Positions 1 to 11,668 of a stretch of DNA of 33,037 nt are shown piece after piece; position 1 is the stretch's first letter; the number at the start of each line of letters is the position of its first letter. Location of the stretch: contig DASVGQ010000105.1 of the NCBI GenBank assembly GCA_036379455.1, forward strand, positions 1-33,037, in the 5' to 3' direction. Under the pieces are notes generated by a model, which saw only the letters and a list, made by a program, of their open reading frames with translations, was not told the origin of the DNA and ran no database searches. Origin of the DNA: SCRT01 sp036379455. Its GTDB lineage: Bacteria > Pseudomonadota > Gammaproteobacteria > Nevskiales > Nevskiaceae. The position numbers and the translations under genes are program-made.

Positions 1-83
1 TATCCAGCCCCCGCTACCAACTTGTTCCGATGCCCGCGATTGTCGTTTTCTGTCGCACCGGAGCCTTCCATTCTCTTGTTCGC

Positions 84-587
84 ATGAGCAGTCGCGCCAA
101 CGCCGATAGTGACGACGTTGCGCTGTGCTGGATGCGCCGCGCGCTGGCGCTTGCGGCGCGTGCGGCGAGCGCCGGAGAAGTACCGGTCGGCGCGGTGCTG
201 GTACGCGACGGAATCGTCCTGGGGGAAGGCTACAACAGCCCGATCCAGTCCCACGATCCGACGGCGCATGCGGAGATCAACACGCTGCGCGCGGCGGGGG
301 CCGCGACCGGCAACTACCGGCTGCCCGATTCGACGCTGTACGTAACGCTCGAGCCCTGCGCAATGTGCGCCGGCGCGATCATCCACGCGCGCGTGTCGCA
401 CGTGGTCTACGCCGCGCGCGATTCGAAGGCGGGGGCCGCCGGTTCGGTATTCACGGTGCTGGGAACGGATCGCCTCAATCACCGGGTCACGGTCACCGGC
501 GGCGTACTGGAATCCGACTCTGCGGCGCTGCTGCGCGCGTTCTTCGCGCGCCGTCGGAGTGGTGCGGAGCCCGACGCACGCGACTGA
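84..587 (+). CDS. tadA: tRNA-specific adenosine deaminase TadA
   Basis: Zinc-dependent cytidine/deoxycytidylate-deaminase-fold enzyme that converts adenosine 34 of tRNA-Arg(ACG) to inosine in the cytoplasm. The 167-residue product has the family signature in order: Asn51 in the YNSPI stretch, the HAE motif (His62 zinc ligand, Glu64 proton shuttle) and the PCAMC motif (Cys92 and Cys95 zinc ligands). Length matches the bacterial family. The frame is open up to 30, but the ATG at 84 is chosen because the 18 extra residues (hydrophobic, one Cys) do not resemble TadA; no clear Shine-Dalgarno precedes either start, and an ATG at 132 would also keep the whole domain. It converges on clpB across a 72-bp gap. 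The nearest alternative, a nucleoside deaminase such as guanine deaminase, is less likely given the close fit to TadA. Confidence 0.93.
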   Translation: MSSRANADSDDVALCWMRRALALAARAASAGEVPVGAVLVRDGIVLGEGYNSPIQSHDPTAHAEINTLRAAGAATGNYRLPDSTLYVTLEPCAMCAGAIIHARVSHVVYAARDSKAGAAGSVFTVLGTDRLNHRVTVTGGVLESDSAALLRAFFARRRSGAEPDARD

Positions 588-607
588 CCTGAACACGGAC
601 GGCGAAT

Positions 608-635
608 CCCGCGCGCCACGGATAAGACGCGCGGG
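608..635. terminator. Hairpin between convergent tadA and clpB
   Basis: An 8-bp perfect GC stem (CCCGCGCG at 608-615 pairing with CGCGCGGG at 628-635) encloses a 12-nt loop between the facing 3' ends of tadA and clpB. There is no T-run on either side, so this is a possible bidirectional terminator or RNA-stabilising hairpin only. Confidence 0.35.
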
Positions 636-659
636 GGTTGGGGCGCCATCCCGCGTTAT

Positions 660-3281
<2,622 letters not shown>

Positions 3282-3312
3282 GCTGCGCTCCGGCGTGAAA
3301 TCAATGCCGCTT

Positions 3313-3340
3313 ACATGAGGGTTTGGCCCCCTCTTTCAAG
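3313..3340 (-). promoter_or_regulatory. Sigma-32 (RpoH) heat-shock promoter of clpB
   Basis: On the minus strand the -35 element CTTGAAA (3334-3340) is followed after 13 nt by CCTCATGT (3313-3320). The RpoH consensus is CTTGAAA, 13-15 nt, CCCCATNT, so the -35 is perfect and the -10 has one mismatch. It ends about 30 nt before the clpB ATG, a normal leader length, and clpB is a classical RpoH target. Assigned by eye, without a matrix score. Confidence 0.8.
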
Positions 3341-3355
3341 CGCGGAAGGGCACGC

Positions 3356-4945
3356 TCAGGCGATCGCGAAGCGGCCCGGATCTGCGGCCTTCCAGTACGC
3401 CGCCAGAGGCGTGTCGGCATCCTCGAGGAGCTGACGTGGCTTGAGAAACGGATAGTGCTGGCCGGCCATCTGAATGGTGTTCAGCCGGGTGCGCAGCCAC
3501 AGGTGCGCCGGCGTCAGATCGGTCGGATGGTCGAGCCCCGCGGCGGCGACGATCTCGGCCAGCGCCTTGACCGTATTGCGGTGATAGTTGGCCACGCGTT
3601 GCCCCTTGATCGGGACGACGAGCGCGCGTTGGCGTCGCGGGTCCTGCGTGGTGATGCCGGTTGGGCACAGGTTCGTGTGGCACTTGCGCGCCTGGATGCA
3701 GCCCAGCGCGAACATGAAACCGCGCGCCGCGTTCGACCAGTCCGCGCCGAGCGCACAGCAGGCGGCCAGCGCGAAACCGGTGATGATCTTGCCGGACGCG
3801 CCGATGCGGACCTGTTCGCGTACGCCGGCGCCGACCAGCACGTTGCGCGCGAAGATCAGCCCTTCACGCAGCGGCGTGCCGATGCGATCGGTGAGTTCGT
3901 AGGGCGCCGCGCCCGTGCCACCCTCGGCGCCGTCAATGACGATGAAGTCCGGATAGATTCCGGTCTTCAGCATGGCCTTGACGATCGCCATGAACTCCAC
4001 CGGGTGGCCGATGCACAGCTTGAAACCGGTGGGCTTGCCGCCCGACAGCTCGCGTAGCTTCTGCACGAATTCCAGCAGCCCGGCCGGCGTGGAGAACGCG
4101 CTGTGGCTGGACGGCGAGACGCAGTCCTGACCCATGGGCACGCCGCGCGCGGCCGAGATTTCCGCGGATACCTTCGCCGCCGGCAGCACGCCGCCGTGGC
4201 CCGGCTTGGCGCCCTGCGAGAGCTTGACCTCGACCATCTTCACTTGGTCGATCTGAGCCATGTCGCGGAATTTCACCGGGTCGAAGCGGCCGTCCGCCTG
4301 GCGACAGCCGAAGTAGCCGCTGCCCAGTTCCCAGATGAGATCACCGCCGTTTTCACGGTGATAGGTGGACAGCCCGCCCTCACCCGTGTCATGCGCGAAG
4401 TGGCCGAGCTTCGCGCCGAGGTTGAGCGCGCGGATGGCGTTGGCCGAAAGCGCGCCGAAGCTCATGGCGGAGATATTGAAGATGGAGGCGGAGTAGGGCT
4501 TCGTGCACTGGCCGTTGCCGACCGTGATGCGGAAGTCGCCCTCGTGCTCGGGATGCGGCGCGATCGAGTGGTTGATCCATTCGTAGCCCTCCGCGTAGAC
4601 GTTCATCTCGGTGCCGAAGGGACGCGCGTCGTTGACGTTCTTTGCGCGTTGGTAGACCAGCGCGCGTTCGTCGCGGGAGAACGGGGCCTCCTCCTTGTCG
4701 CTTTCGACGAAGTACTGCCGGATCTGCGGCCGGATGCTCTCGGCCAGCCAGCGCAAATGGCCGGTCACCGGGTAGTTGCGCAGCAGGTTGTGGCGCGACT
4801 GGATGGTGTCCCAGGTACCGAGCAGCGAACAGGCGGCGAACGCCGCGAAGCCGATCCACCACAGCGGCGTGTGCAGTAGCGCCAGCAGCAGCGTCGCGAT
4901 GCTCAGGGCGATGCAGGCGTAATAGACCGCATAGCGGGAAGTCAT
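3356..4945 (-). CDS. Membrane-anchored FMN-binding glutamate synthase family protein
   Basis: Stand-alone protein related to the synthase half of the glutamate synthase large subunit. The 529-residue product starts with one or two transmembrane segments (about 8-45), followed by a TIM-barrel FMN domain containing the conserved stretches GTEMNVY, MSFGALSANA, KPGHGG (247-252), IDGAEGGTG (337-344) and a cysteine cluster Cys416-x5-Cys422-x4-Cys427 (CIQARKCHTNLC), the same spacing that holds the 3Fe-4S cluster in GltB. The N-terminal glutamine amidotransferase domain of GltB is missing, so glutamine-dependent synthesis is not supported; family members have no firmly established reaction. Start ATG 4945 begins MTSRYAVYYAC just before the membrane segment; the frame stays open to 5281, but that extension is low-complexity and runs into the lon leader. 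It is divergent from lon and upstream of clpB on the same strand. Confidence 0.88.
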   Translation of the reverse strand: MTSRYAVYYACIALSIATLLLALLHTPLWWIGFAAFAACSLLGTWDTIQSRHNLLRNYPVTGHLRWLAESIRPQIRQYFVESDKEEAPFSRDERALVYQRAKNVNDARPFGTEMNVYAEGYEWINHSIAPHPEHEGDFRITVGNGQCTKPYSASIFNISAMSFGALSANAIRALNLGAKLGHFAHDTGEGGLSTYHRENGGDLIWELGSGYFGCRQADGRFDPVKFRDMAQIDQVKMVEVKLSQGAKPGHGGVLPAAKVSAEISAARGVPMGQDCVSPSSHSAFSTPAGLLEFVQKLRELSGGKPTGFKLCIGHPVEFMAIVKAMLKTGIYPDFIVIDGAEGGTGAAPYELTDRIGTPLREGLIFARNVLVGAGVREQVRIGASGKIITGFALAACCALGADWSNAARGFMFALGCIQARKCHTNLCPTGITTQDPRRQRALVVPIKGQRVANYHRNTVKALAEIVAAAGLDHPTDLTPAHLWLRTRLNTIQMAGQHYPFLKPRQLLEDADTPLAAYWKAADPGRFAIA

Positions 4946-5211
4946 GGCGCGCCGACCGCGACAAGTTGTCAGTCGCATGGTAGCCGCTGACGCCTCTGGC
5001 GGCGCTTTCGGTGCGAAGCGGTCGCACGCGACATCTGGCTCGATCCGGCTGCGCGCGGCGGGTCCGGCGCCCTTGAATCGCCCAGCGATGCCGACATGTT
5101 CGGTGCACGTTCTGCAATCCGGCATGGCCGCGGCGTCGTTGAGCGGCGCGCTGGGTCGCATCCACCGTTTCAGGTATACATGACGGAACCCCTGCCGTCG
5201 CGAGGCCAACC
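4946..5211. other. Divergent intergenic region between glutamate-synthase-like gene and lon
   Basis: 266 bp of non-coding DNA carrying the leaders of two divergent genes. It holds the sigma-32-like site at 5072-5099 facing lon, a short inverted repeat GACAA-G-TTGTC near 4957-4967, and a TATACA box (5175-5180) without a matching -35. No other feature was recognised. Confidence 0.5.
5072..5099 (+). promoter_or_regulatory. Candidate sigma-32 (RpoH) promoter of lon
   Basis: CTTGAAT (5072-5078), 13 nt, then CGACATGT (5092-5099). Against the RpoH consensus CTTGAAA/CCCCATNT the -35 has one mismatch and the -10 two. The spacer length and the CATGT ending match the clpB promoter in this window, and lon is a known heat-shock gene in gammaproteobacteria. 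It would give a leader of about 105 nt before the GTG at 5212. Confidence 0.6.
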
Positions 5212-7644
<2,433 letters not shown>

Positions 7645-7654
7645 AGCGTCACGC

Positions 7655-7684
7655 GCCCGCAAGTGCTGATGGGACGGGGCTTTT
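7655..7684 (+). terminator. Weak possible terminator after lon
   Basis: GCCCG (7655-7659) can pair with CGGGGC (7675-7680, one bulged G), followed directly by TTTT (7681-7684), 10 nt after the lon stop and just ahead of the hupB promoter. The stem is short and imperfect. Confidence 0.3.
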
Positions 7685-7701
7685 GCGCGCTGCGAGCCGC
7701 A

Positions 7702-7731
7702 TTGACGATGCGCTCTGGCGCTTGATATAAA
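7702..7731 (+). promoter_or_regulatory. Sigma-70 promoter of hupB and downstream tRNAs
   Basis: TTGACG (7702-7707), an 18-nt spacer and TATAAA (7726-7731), each hexamer one mismatch from consensus. Transcription would start near 7738, leaving a leader of about 110 nt before hupB. The strength suits an abundant nucleoid protein. Confidence 0.7.
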
Positions 7732-7848
7732 CTCCGCGCGTTGCAGCAAGCGGTCCGCGCGTCGAGGTGCCGGTACAAGCCGCCGACGTGCACCATTCAA
7801 GCTCCGTGGGCCGGCACGCAGCCGGCATTTCAAGAGGGAAGTGCGTAC

Positions 7849-8121
7849 ATGAATAAATCAGAGTTGGTTGCGGCGGTCGCCGAATCCTCCGACGTCTCCA
7901 AGGCGGACGCGGCGCGGGTGACGGATTCGTTGGTTCACGTCATCGGCCGGGCGTTGAAGAAGGGTGACAAGGTCTCGGTAGTAGGCTTCGGGACCTTCAG
8001 CGTGCGCAAACGTGCAGCGCGCCAGGGCCGCAACCCCAAGACCGGAGCGCCGCTGCGCATTTCGGCGAGCAAGACCCCAGCATTCAAGGCTGGCAAAGCG
8101 TTCAAGGACGCCATAAAATAA
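7849..8121 (+). CDS. hupB: DNA-binding protein HU (HupB-type)
   Basis: Small histone-like protein that binds and bends DNA as a dimer and compacts the nucleoid. The 90-residue product (MNKSELVAAVA...) has the full bacterial HU/IHF fold: N-terminal helices, the GFGTFSVRKRAAR segment, the GRNPKTG tip of the DNA-binding arm and the C-terminal FKAGKAFKDAI helix. The start is ATG 7849, with AAGAGGGA about 8 nt upstream; the frame is open back to 7741, but that part lies over the leader. It follows lon and is 17 nt from tRNA-Val, so HU mRNA and the tRNAs may share a transcript. HU rather than IHF is inferred from the arm sequence and the position after lon. Confidence 0.96.
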   Translation: MNKSELVAAVAESSDVSKADAARVTDSLVHVIGRALKKGDKVSVVGFGTFSVRKRAARQGRNPKTGAPLRISASKTPAFKAGKAFKDAIK

Positions 8122-8138
8122 CGGGATAGCGCACTGCA

Positions 8139-8214
8139 GGGTGCTTAGCTCAGCCGGTAGAGCATCGCCCTTACAAGGCGGGGGTCGGCGGTTCGAACCC
8201 GTCAGCACCCACCA
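8139..8214 (+). tRNA. tRNA-Val (UAC)
   Basis: 76-nt cloverleaf: acceptor GGGTGCT (8139-8145) pairs with AGCACCC (8204-8210), discriminator A, and the CCA end is encoded (8212-8214). The D arm has GCTC/GAGC, the anticodon loop is CTTACAA with anticodon TAC, and the T loop is TTCGAAC. It begins 17 nt after the hupB stop and has no obvious promoter of its own. Confidence 0.97.
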
Positions 8215-8226
8215 CGTCTGATTCAC

Positions 8227-8303
8227 GGAGCGGTAGCTCAGCTGGTTAGAGTACCGGCCTGTCACGCCGGGGGTCGCGGGTTCGAACCCCGTCCGCTCCG
8301 CCA
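8227..8303 (+). tRNA. tRNA-Asp (GUC)
   Basis: 77-nt cloverleaf: acceptor GGAGCGG (8227-8233) pairs with CCGCTCC (8293-8299), discriminator G, encoded CCA (8301-8303). The anticodon loop is CTGTCAC with anticodon GTC, and the T loop is TTCGAAC. It lies 12 nt after tRNA-Val, so the two are almost certainly one primary transcript. Confidence 0.97.
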
Positions 8304-8321
8304 TATTCGAGCTGGTCCACG

Positions 8322-8357
8322 AACGGGGCGTCCGCTGCAGGATGCCCCGTTTGCATT
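8322..8357 (+). terminator. Terminator after tRNA-Asp
   Basis: A 12-bp stem (8322-8333 with 8340-8351, containing one G-T wobble) closes a 6-nt loop GCTGCA and is followed by a broken T-run (TTTGCATTT). It starts 18 nt after the tRNA and would end the hupB-tRNA transcript before ppiD. Confidence 0.6.
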
Positions 8358-8480
8358 TGACAGCCGTGCGGCGATTGACGTACCAAGCGGCCGCAGGCCG
8401 CCATCATTGCCGTCCGTGATCCGGACGCGCTCGTGATGGCACGATTTCGACGAAAGCTTTTTCGGAGCGGCGCAGAAGAC

Positions 8481-10427
8481 ATGGCACTCCAGGACATGAA
8501 GGACAAGATGACGGGCCCCATCGTGTGGGGAATCGTCGGCTTGTTGTGCGTGGTATTCGCGGTGTGGGGTATCGGCGCCAGCCCCTTGTTCGGCGGGAGC
8601 GATCCGACGCTGGTTAAGGTCGGTGGCGCGAAGATCACGCAAACGGAGTACCAGAACGCCTACAACCGCAGCTATCAGCAGATGCTGCAGATGATGGGCA
8701 ACAACTTCAACCCGAGCGAGATCGACCAGTCGCGGTTCCGTCAGGAAGTGCTCACCGACCTCATCGACCAGACGTTGTTGCAGCAGTATGCGGGCCGGCT
8801 CGGCTACGAGACCTCCGACGCCAGCATCTACGGCTACGTGAGCCAGATTCCGGAATTCCAGGACAACGGCCAGTTCTCGCCGCAGGCCTACAAGGCGGCG
8901 CTGGCGCGAAGCGGCATGGTGCCGCAGCAGTTCGAGGCGCAGGTGCGCCAGGCGCTGCGCGTGCAGCAGCTGCGCGACAGCGTGGTAGCCACATCGTTCG
9001 TGGTACCCAAGCAGACCGCGGCAACGTGGGCCGTGCTGCACGAGACCCGCGACGTCGACGAAGTGCTGTTCAGCCCGTCGCGGTACGCGGCGGACGTCAA
9101 GGTCAGCGACGCGCAGGTGCAGCAGTACTACGACGCGCACAAGAGCGATTTCATCGCGCCACAGCAGGTCAAGCTCGCGTACATCGAGCTGTCGCAGACG
9201 GCCATGGCGGCCGCCGCCAAGCCAAGCAGCGAAGCACTCAAGGCGATCTACGAGGCGCAGAAGGCGCAGCGCTTTACGAGCCCGGCCCAGCGGCAGGCGA
9301 GCCACATCCTCATCTCCTTCAATGGCAACGAACAGAAGGCCCGTGAGACTGCAGAAGCCGTGGAGCGCAAGCTCGCCGCGGGCGGCAGCTTCGCCGCGCT
9401 GGCGAAAGAGTACTCGGATGATGCCGGGTCAAAGGACAAGGGCGGCGACCTCGGCTGGTTGAGCCCGGGAATGACGGAAGCAGCCTTCAACGACGCGCTC
9501 TTCGGGCTGGCAAAGGTCGGCGACGTCAGTGAGCCGGTGAAAACGAAGTTCGGCTGGGACATCATCCGGCTTGACGCGGAACGTCCGACGCACGTCCAGC
9601 CATTCTCCGATCCGGCGGTGCAAGCGAAGCTGCTCGAGACCTATCGCAGCGCCGCAGGCGCCAAGGAATACGACACGGCCTCCACGCGCCTCGCCAATCT
9701 GGCGTTCGAGAATCCGAACTCCCTCGATCCGGCCGCCAAGGCGCTCGGTCTGAAGGTACAGACGACGGACTGGGTGACCCGCAAAGGCGGCCGCGACGGG
9801 ATCACCGCTCATCAGGCGGTCCTGGAAGCCGCTTTTTCCGCAGAAGTGTTGAAGGACGGCGAGAACAGCAAGCCCGTGACGATCGGACCTTCGGACCAGG
9901 TGGTGGTCCGCAAGCTGGCCGAGAAGCCCGAACGCCAGCTCACGCTCGCCGAGGTCAAGGATCGCGTGCAGCGGGAGCTCACGACCGAGGCTGCAGCCGC
10001 ACATGCGAAGGCGGCCGCGGATGCGTTGGTCAAGGCGGTTGCGGCGGGTCAGCCGCTTGCACAGGCCGCCACAGCGGCGGGCGTCAAGGTCACTTCATTG
10101 ACGGGTCTGGAGCGCACGGCCCAGAAGGATCCGACGCTCGTGACCGCCGCCTTCGATATGCCGGCGGCGGCGCCGCGCGGCCAGGCGCCGAGTACGACCG
10201 TGGTGCGGCTCGCCAACGGTGACTATGCGGTGCTCGTCCTGCATTCGGTCACGCAACCCAAGGCGCCGGACGGCGGCGCGCAGCTGGCCCGCGTGGCGCA
10301 GGGCTACAGCCAGCTCCTGGCGGGCGGCGAGTTCGACGCCTATCGCGCCGACATGGCGAACATCGTGCGCGTGAAGCACGAGAAATCGCCGCAGAACGAC
10401 CAAGACGACAGCCATCTGCTCGAGTAA
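8481..10427 (+). CDS. ppiD: Periplasmic folding chaperone / peptidyl-prolyl isomerase PpiD (SurA N-domain family)
   Basis: Inner-membrane-anchored periplasmic chaperone that helps newly exported proteins leave the Sec translocon. The 648-residue product has a short cytoplasmic start, one transmembrane helix (about 12-33), a SurA-like N-terminal chaperone region (about 37-190), a parvulin domain beginning near 272 (ASHILISF through GGDLGWLSPGMT to GWDIIRL) and a C-terminal chaperone region. E. coli PpiD is 623 residues with the same layout. Start ATG 8481 (MALQDMKDKMTG) is preferred because PpiD proteins begin just before the membrane helix; an upstream ATG at 8433 would add 16 mostly basic residues. 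The lon-hupB-ppiD order is typical. Whether its parvulin domain has isomerase activity cannot be judged here; E. coli PpiD has little or none. Confidence 0.95.
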   Translation: MALQDMKDKMTGPIVWGIVGLLCVVFAVWGIGASPLFGGSDPTLVKVGGAKITQTEYQNAYNRSYQQMLQMMGNNFNPSEIDQSRFRQEVLTDLIDQTLLQQYAGRLGYETSDASIYGYVSQIPEFQDNGQFSPQAYKAALARSGMVPQQFEAQVRQALRVQQLRDSVVATSFVVPKQTAATWAVLHETRDVDEVLFSPSRYAADVKVSDAQVQQYYDAHKSDFIAPQQVKLAYIELSQTAMAAAAKPSSEALKAIYEAQKAQRFTSPAQRQASHILISFNGNEQKARETAEAVERKLAAGGSFAALAKEYSDDAGSKDKGGDLGWLSPGMTEAAFNDALFGLAKVGDVSEPVKTKFGWDIIRLDAERPTHVQPFSDPAVQAKLLETYRSAAGAKEYDTASTRLANLAFENPNSLDPAAKALGLKVQTTDWVTRKGGRDGITAHQAVLEAAFSAEVLKDGENSKPVTIGPSDQVVVRKLAEKPERQLTLAEVKDRVQRELTTEAAAAHAKAAADALVKAVAAGQPLAQAATAAGVKVTSLTGLERTAQKDPTLVTAAFDMPAAAPRGQAPSTTVVRLANGDYAVLVLHSVTQPKAPDGGAQLARVAQGYSQLLAGGEFDAYRADMANIVRVKHEKSPQNDQDDSHLLE

Positions 10428-10477
10428 TCAGGGCGTGGCCGCGCCTGTGCGCGACTACAGCGCTGCGGCATGCGGCG

Positions 10478-11278
10478 TTACTTTGCGTCCGCCGTGGGAT
10501 CCATGGCAAAGCCGACGGCGTGGAAGCCGGCGTCGACGTAGATCGTACTGCCGGTGATCCCCGAGGCGAGGTCGGAGCACAGGAAGGCGGCGGTATTGCC
10601 GACTTCCTCGATCGTCACATTGCGGTGCAGCGGCGCGAGCTGCTGGGCGTGCGCGAGCATGCCGCGGAAGCCGCGGATGCCGGCTGCGGCCAAGGTCTTG
10701 ATGGGGCCGGCGGAAATGGCGTTGACCCGAATGTTGCGCGGTCCGAGCTCCGCAGCGATGTAGCGCACGTTCGCTTCCAGGCTTGCTTTGGCGGGGCCCA
10801 TGACGTTGTACATCGGGACGGCGCGCAGCGAACCGAGGTAGGTCATGGTCAGCAGGCTTCCGCCCTTGGCTTCCATCAGGGGACGCGCCGCCTTGGCCAG
10901 CGCGGCGAAGGAATAAGCGCTGATGTCGTGGGCGATGGCATAGCCTTCGCGGGTCACGGTTTCGAGGTAGCCGCCGGACAGCAATTCGCGGGGGGCGAAG
11001 CCGATCGAATGCACGACTCCGTCGACGCTACCCCATTGATCCTTGAGTGCCGCGAACACGGCGTCGATGTCGGCGTCACGTGTGACGTCCATCGGCAGGA
11101 CGATCGATGAACCGCAGCGCTCGGCGAAACCTTCGACGCGCGACTTCAGCTTGTCGCCCTGATAGGTGAACGCCAGCTCCGCCCCTTCGCGGTGCATGGC
11201 TTCGGCGATGCCGGTCGCGATGGAACGCTCGCTGGCTACCCCGGTGATCAGTATCCGTTTGCCCGTCAGGAATCCCAT
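10478..11278 (-). CDS. fabI: Enoyl-[acyl-carrier-protein] reductase (NADH) FabI
   Basis: Catalyses the last reduction of each fatty-acid elongation cycle, trans-2-enoyl-ACP to acyl-ACP, in the cytoplasm. The 266-residue product is a short-chain dehydrogenase fold with the FabI-type nucleotide site ITGVASERSIATGIA (11-25) instead of the usual TGxxxGxG, the SIGFAP motif (91-96), and the catalytic set Tyr147, Tyr157 and Lys164 in TYLGSLRAVPMYNVMGPAK, matching E. coli Tyr146/Tyr156/Lys163. Length is typical (E. coli 262). ATG 11278 begins MGFLTGKRILITG, the normal FabI N-terminus. It converges on ppiD with a 50-bp gap; bepA is the next gene upstream on its strand, 390 bp away. Confidence 0.97.
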   Translation of the reverse strand: MGFLTGKRILITGVASERSIATGIAEAMHREGAELAFTYQGDKLKSRVEGFAERCGSSIVLPMDVTRDADIDAVFAALKDQWGSVDGVVHSIGFAPRELLSGGYLETVTREGYAIAHDISAYSFAALAKAARPLMEAKGGSLLTMTYLGSLRAVPMYNVMGPAKASLEANVRYIAAELGPRNIRVNAISAGPIKTLAAAGIRGFRGMLAHAQQLAPLHRNVTIEEVGNTAAFLCSDLASGITGSTIYVDAGFHAVGFAMDPTADAK

Positions 11279-11668
11279 CGCGCCCGCCTCTGTGCAGTGA
11301 ATGGAGTTTCTTCGTGGCAGGCATCTTCACCCGCCACGGTGCGCCGCATGGTAGCGGATCGTTGGGCCTCGTGAGACCGGCAGGCGGGTGAGTCGCCGCC
11401 CCGCAGTGTGATCGTCTCCGCGGGCCCGCGTTTGACCCAGGGAGGCGCGGTCAGCCCCGGCGAGATGGCGCTTCGGCGGCCTACCAGCGATGCGCACCGC
11501 CTACGCGCGAGCTCACCGCGTTCGCGACATTGCCATTGACCCTGCCTTCAACCGGCTCGCCATGGTCGTGACCAGGGGCGTACCCGCAGTCGTTTCTGTC
11601 GCGGACGGAAAGCCGATGCGATCCTGCCCGCAGTCGTTTCGGCGAACGGGTGCAGGTCGGCCGCCAAA
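11279..11668. other. 390-bp gap without a supported gene
   Basis: Lies between bepA and fabI, both on the minus strand, so it holds the bepA 3' region and the fabI leader. No RNA gene, convincing promoter or terminator was recognised. A forward open frame from 11490 runs into the antisense of bepA and looks like a shadow. The one repeat seen is a 14-bp direct repeat CCCGCAGTCGTTTC at 11583-11596 and 11627-11640. Confidence 0.5.
11583..11640. repeat. 14-bp direct repeat pair between bepA and fabI
   Basis: Two exact copies of CCCGCAGTCGTTTC at 11583-11596 and 11627-11640, start to start 44 bp, in non-coding DNA. No coding or structural role was identified. Confidence 0.6.

Noticed and set aside
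8357..8386. Possible ppiD promoter TTGACA-N18-TACCAA
   Set aside because: The -35 is perfect, but the -10 matches only three positions and the element overlaps the end of the tRNA terminator.
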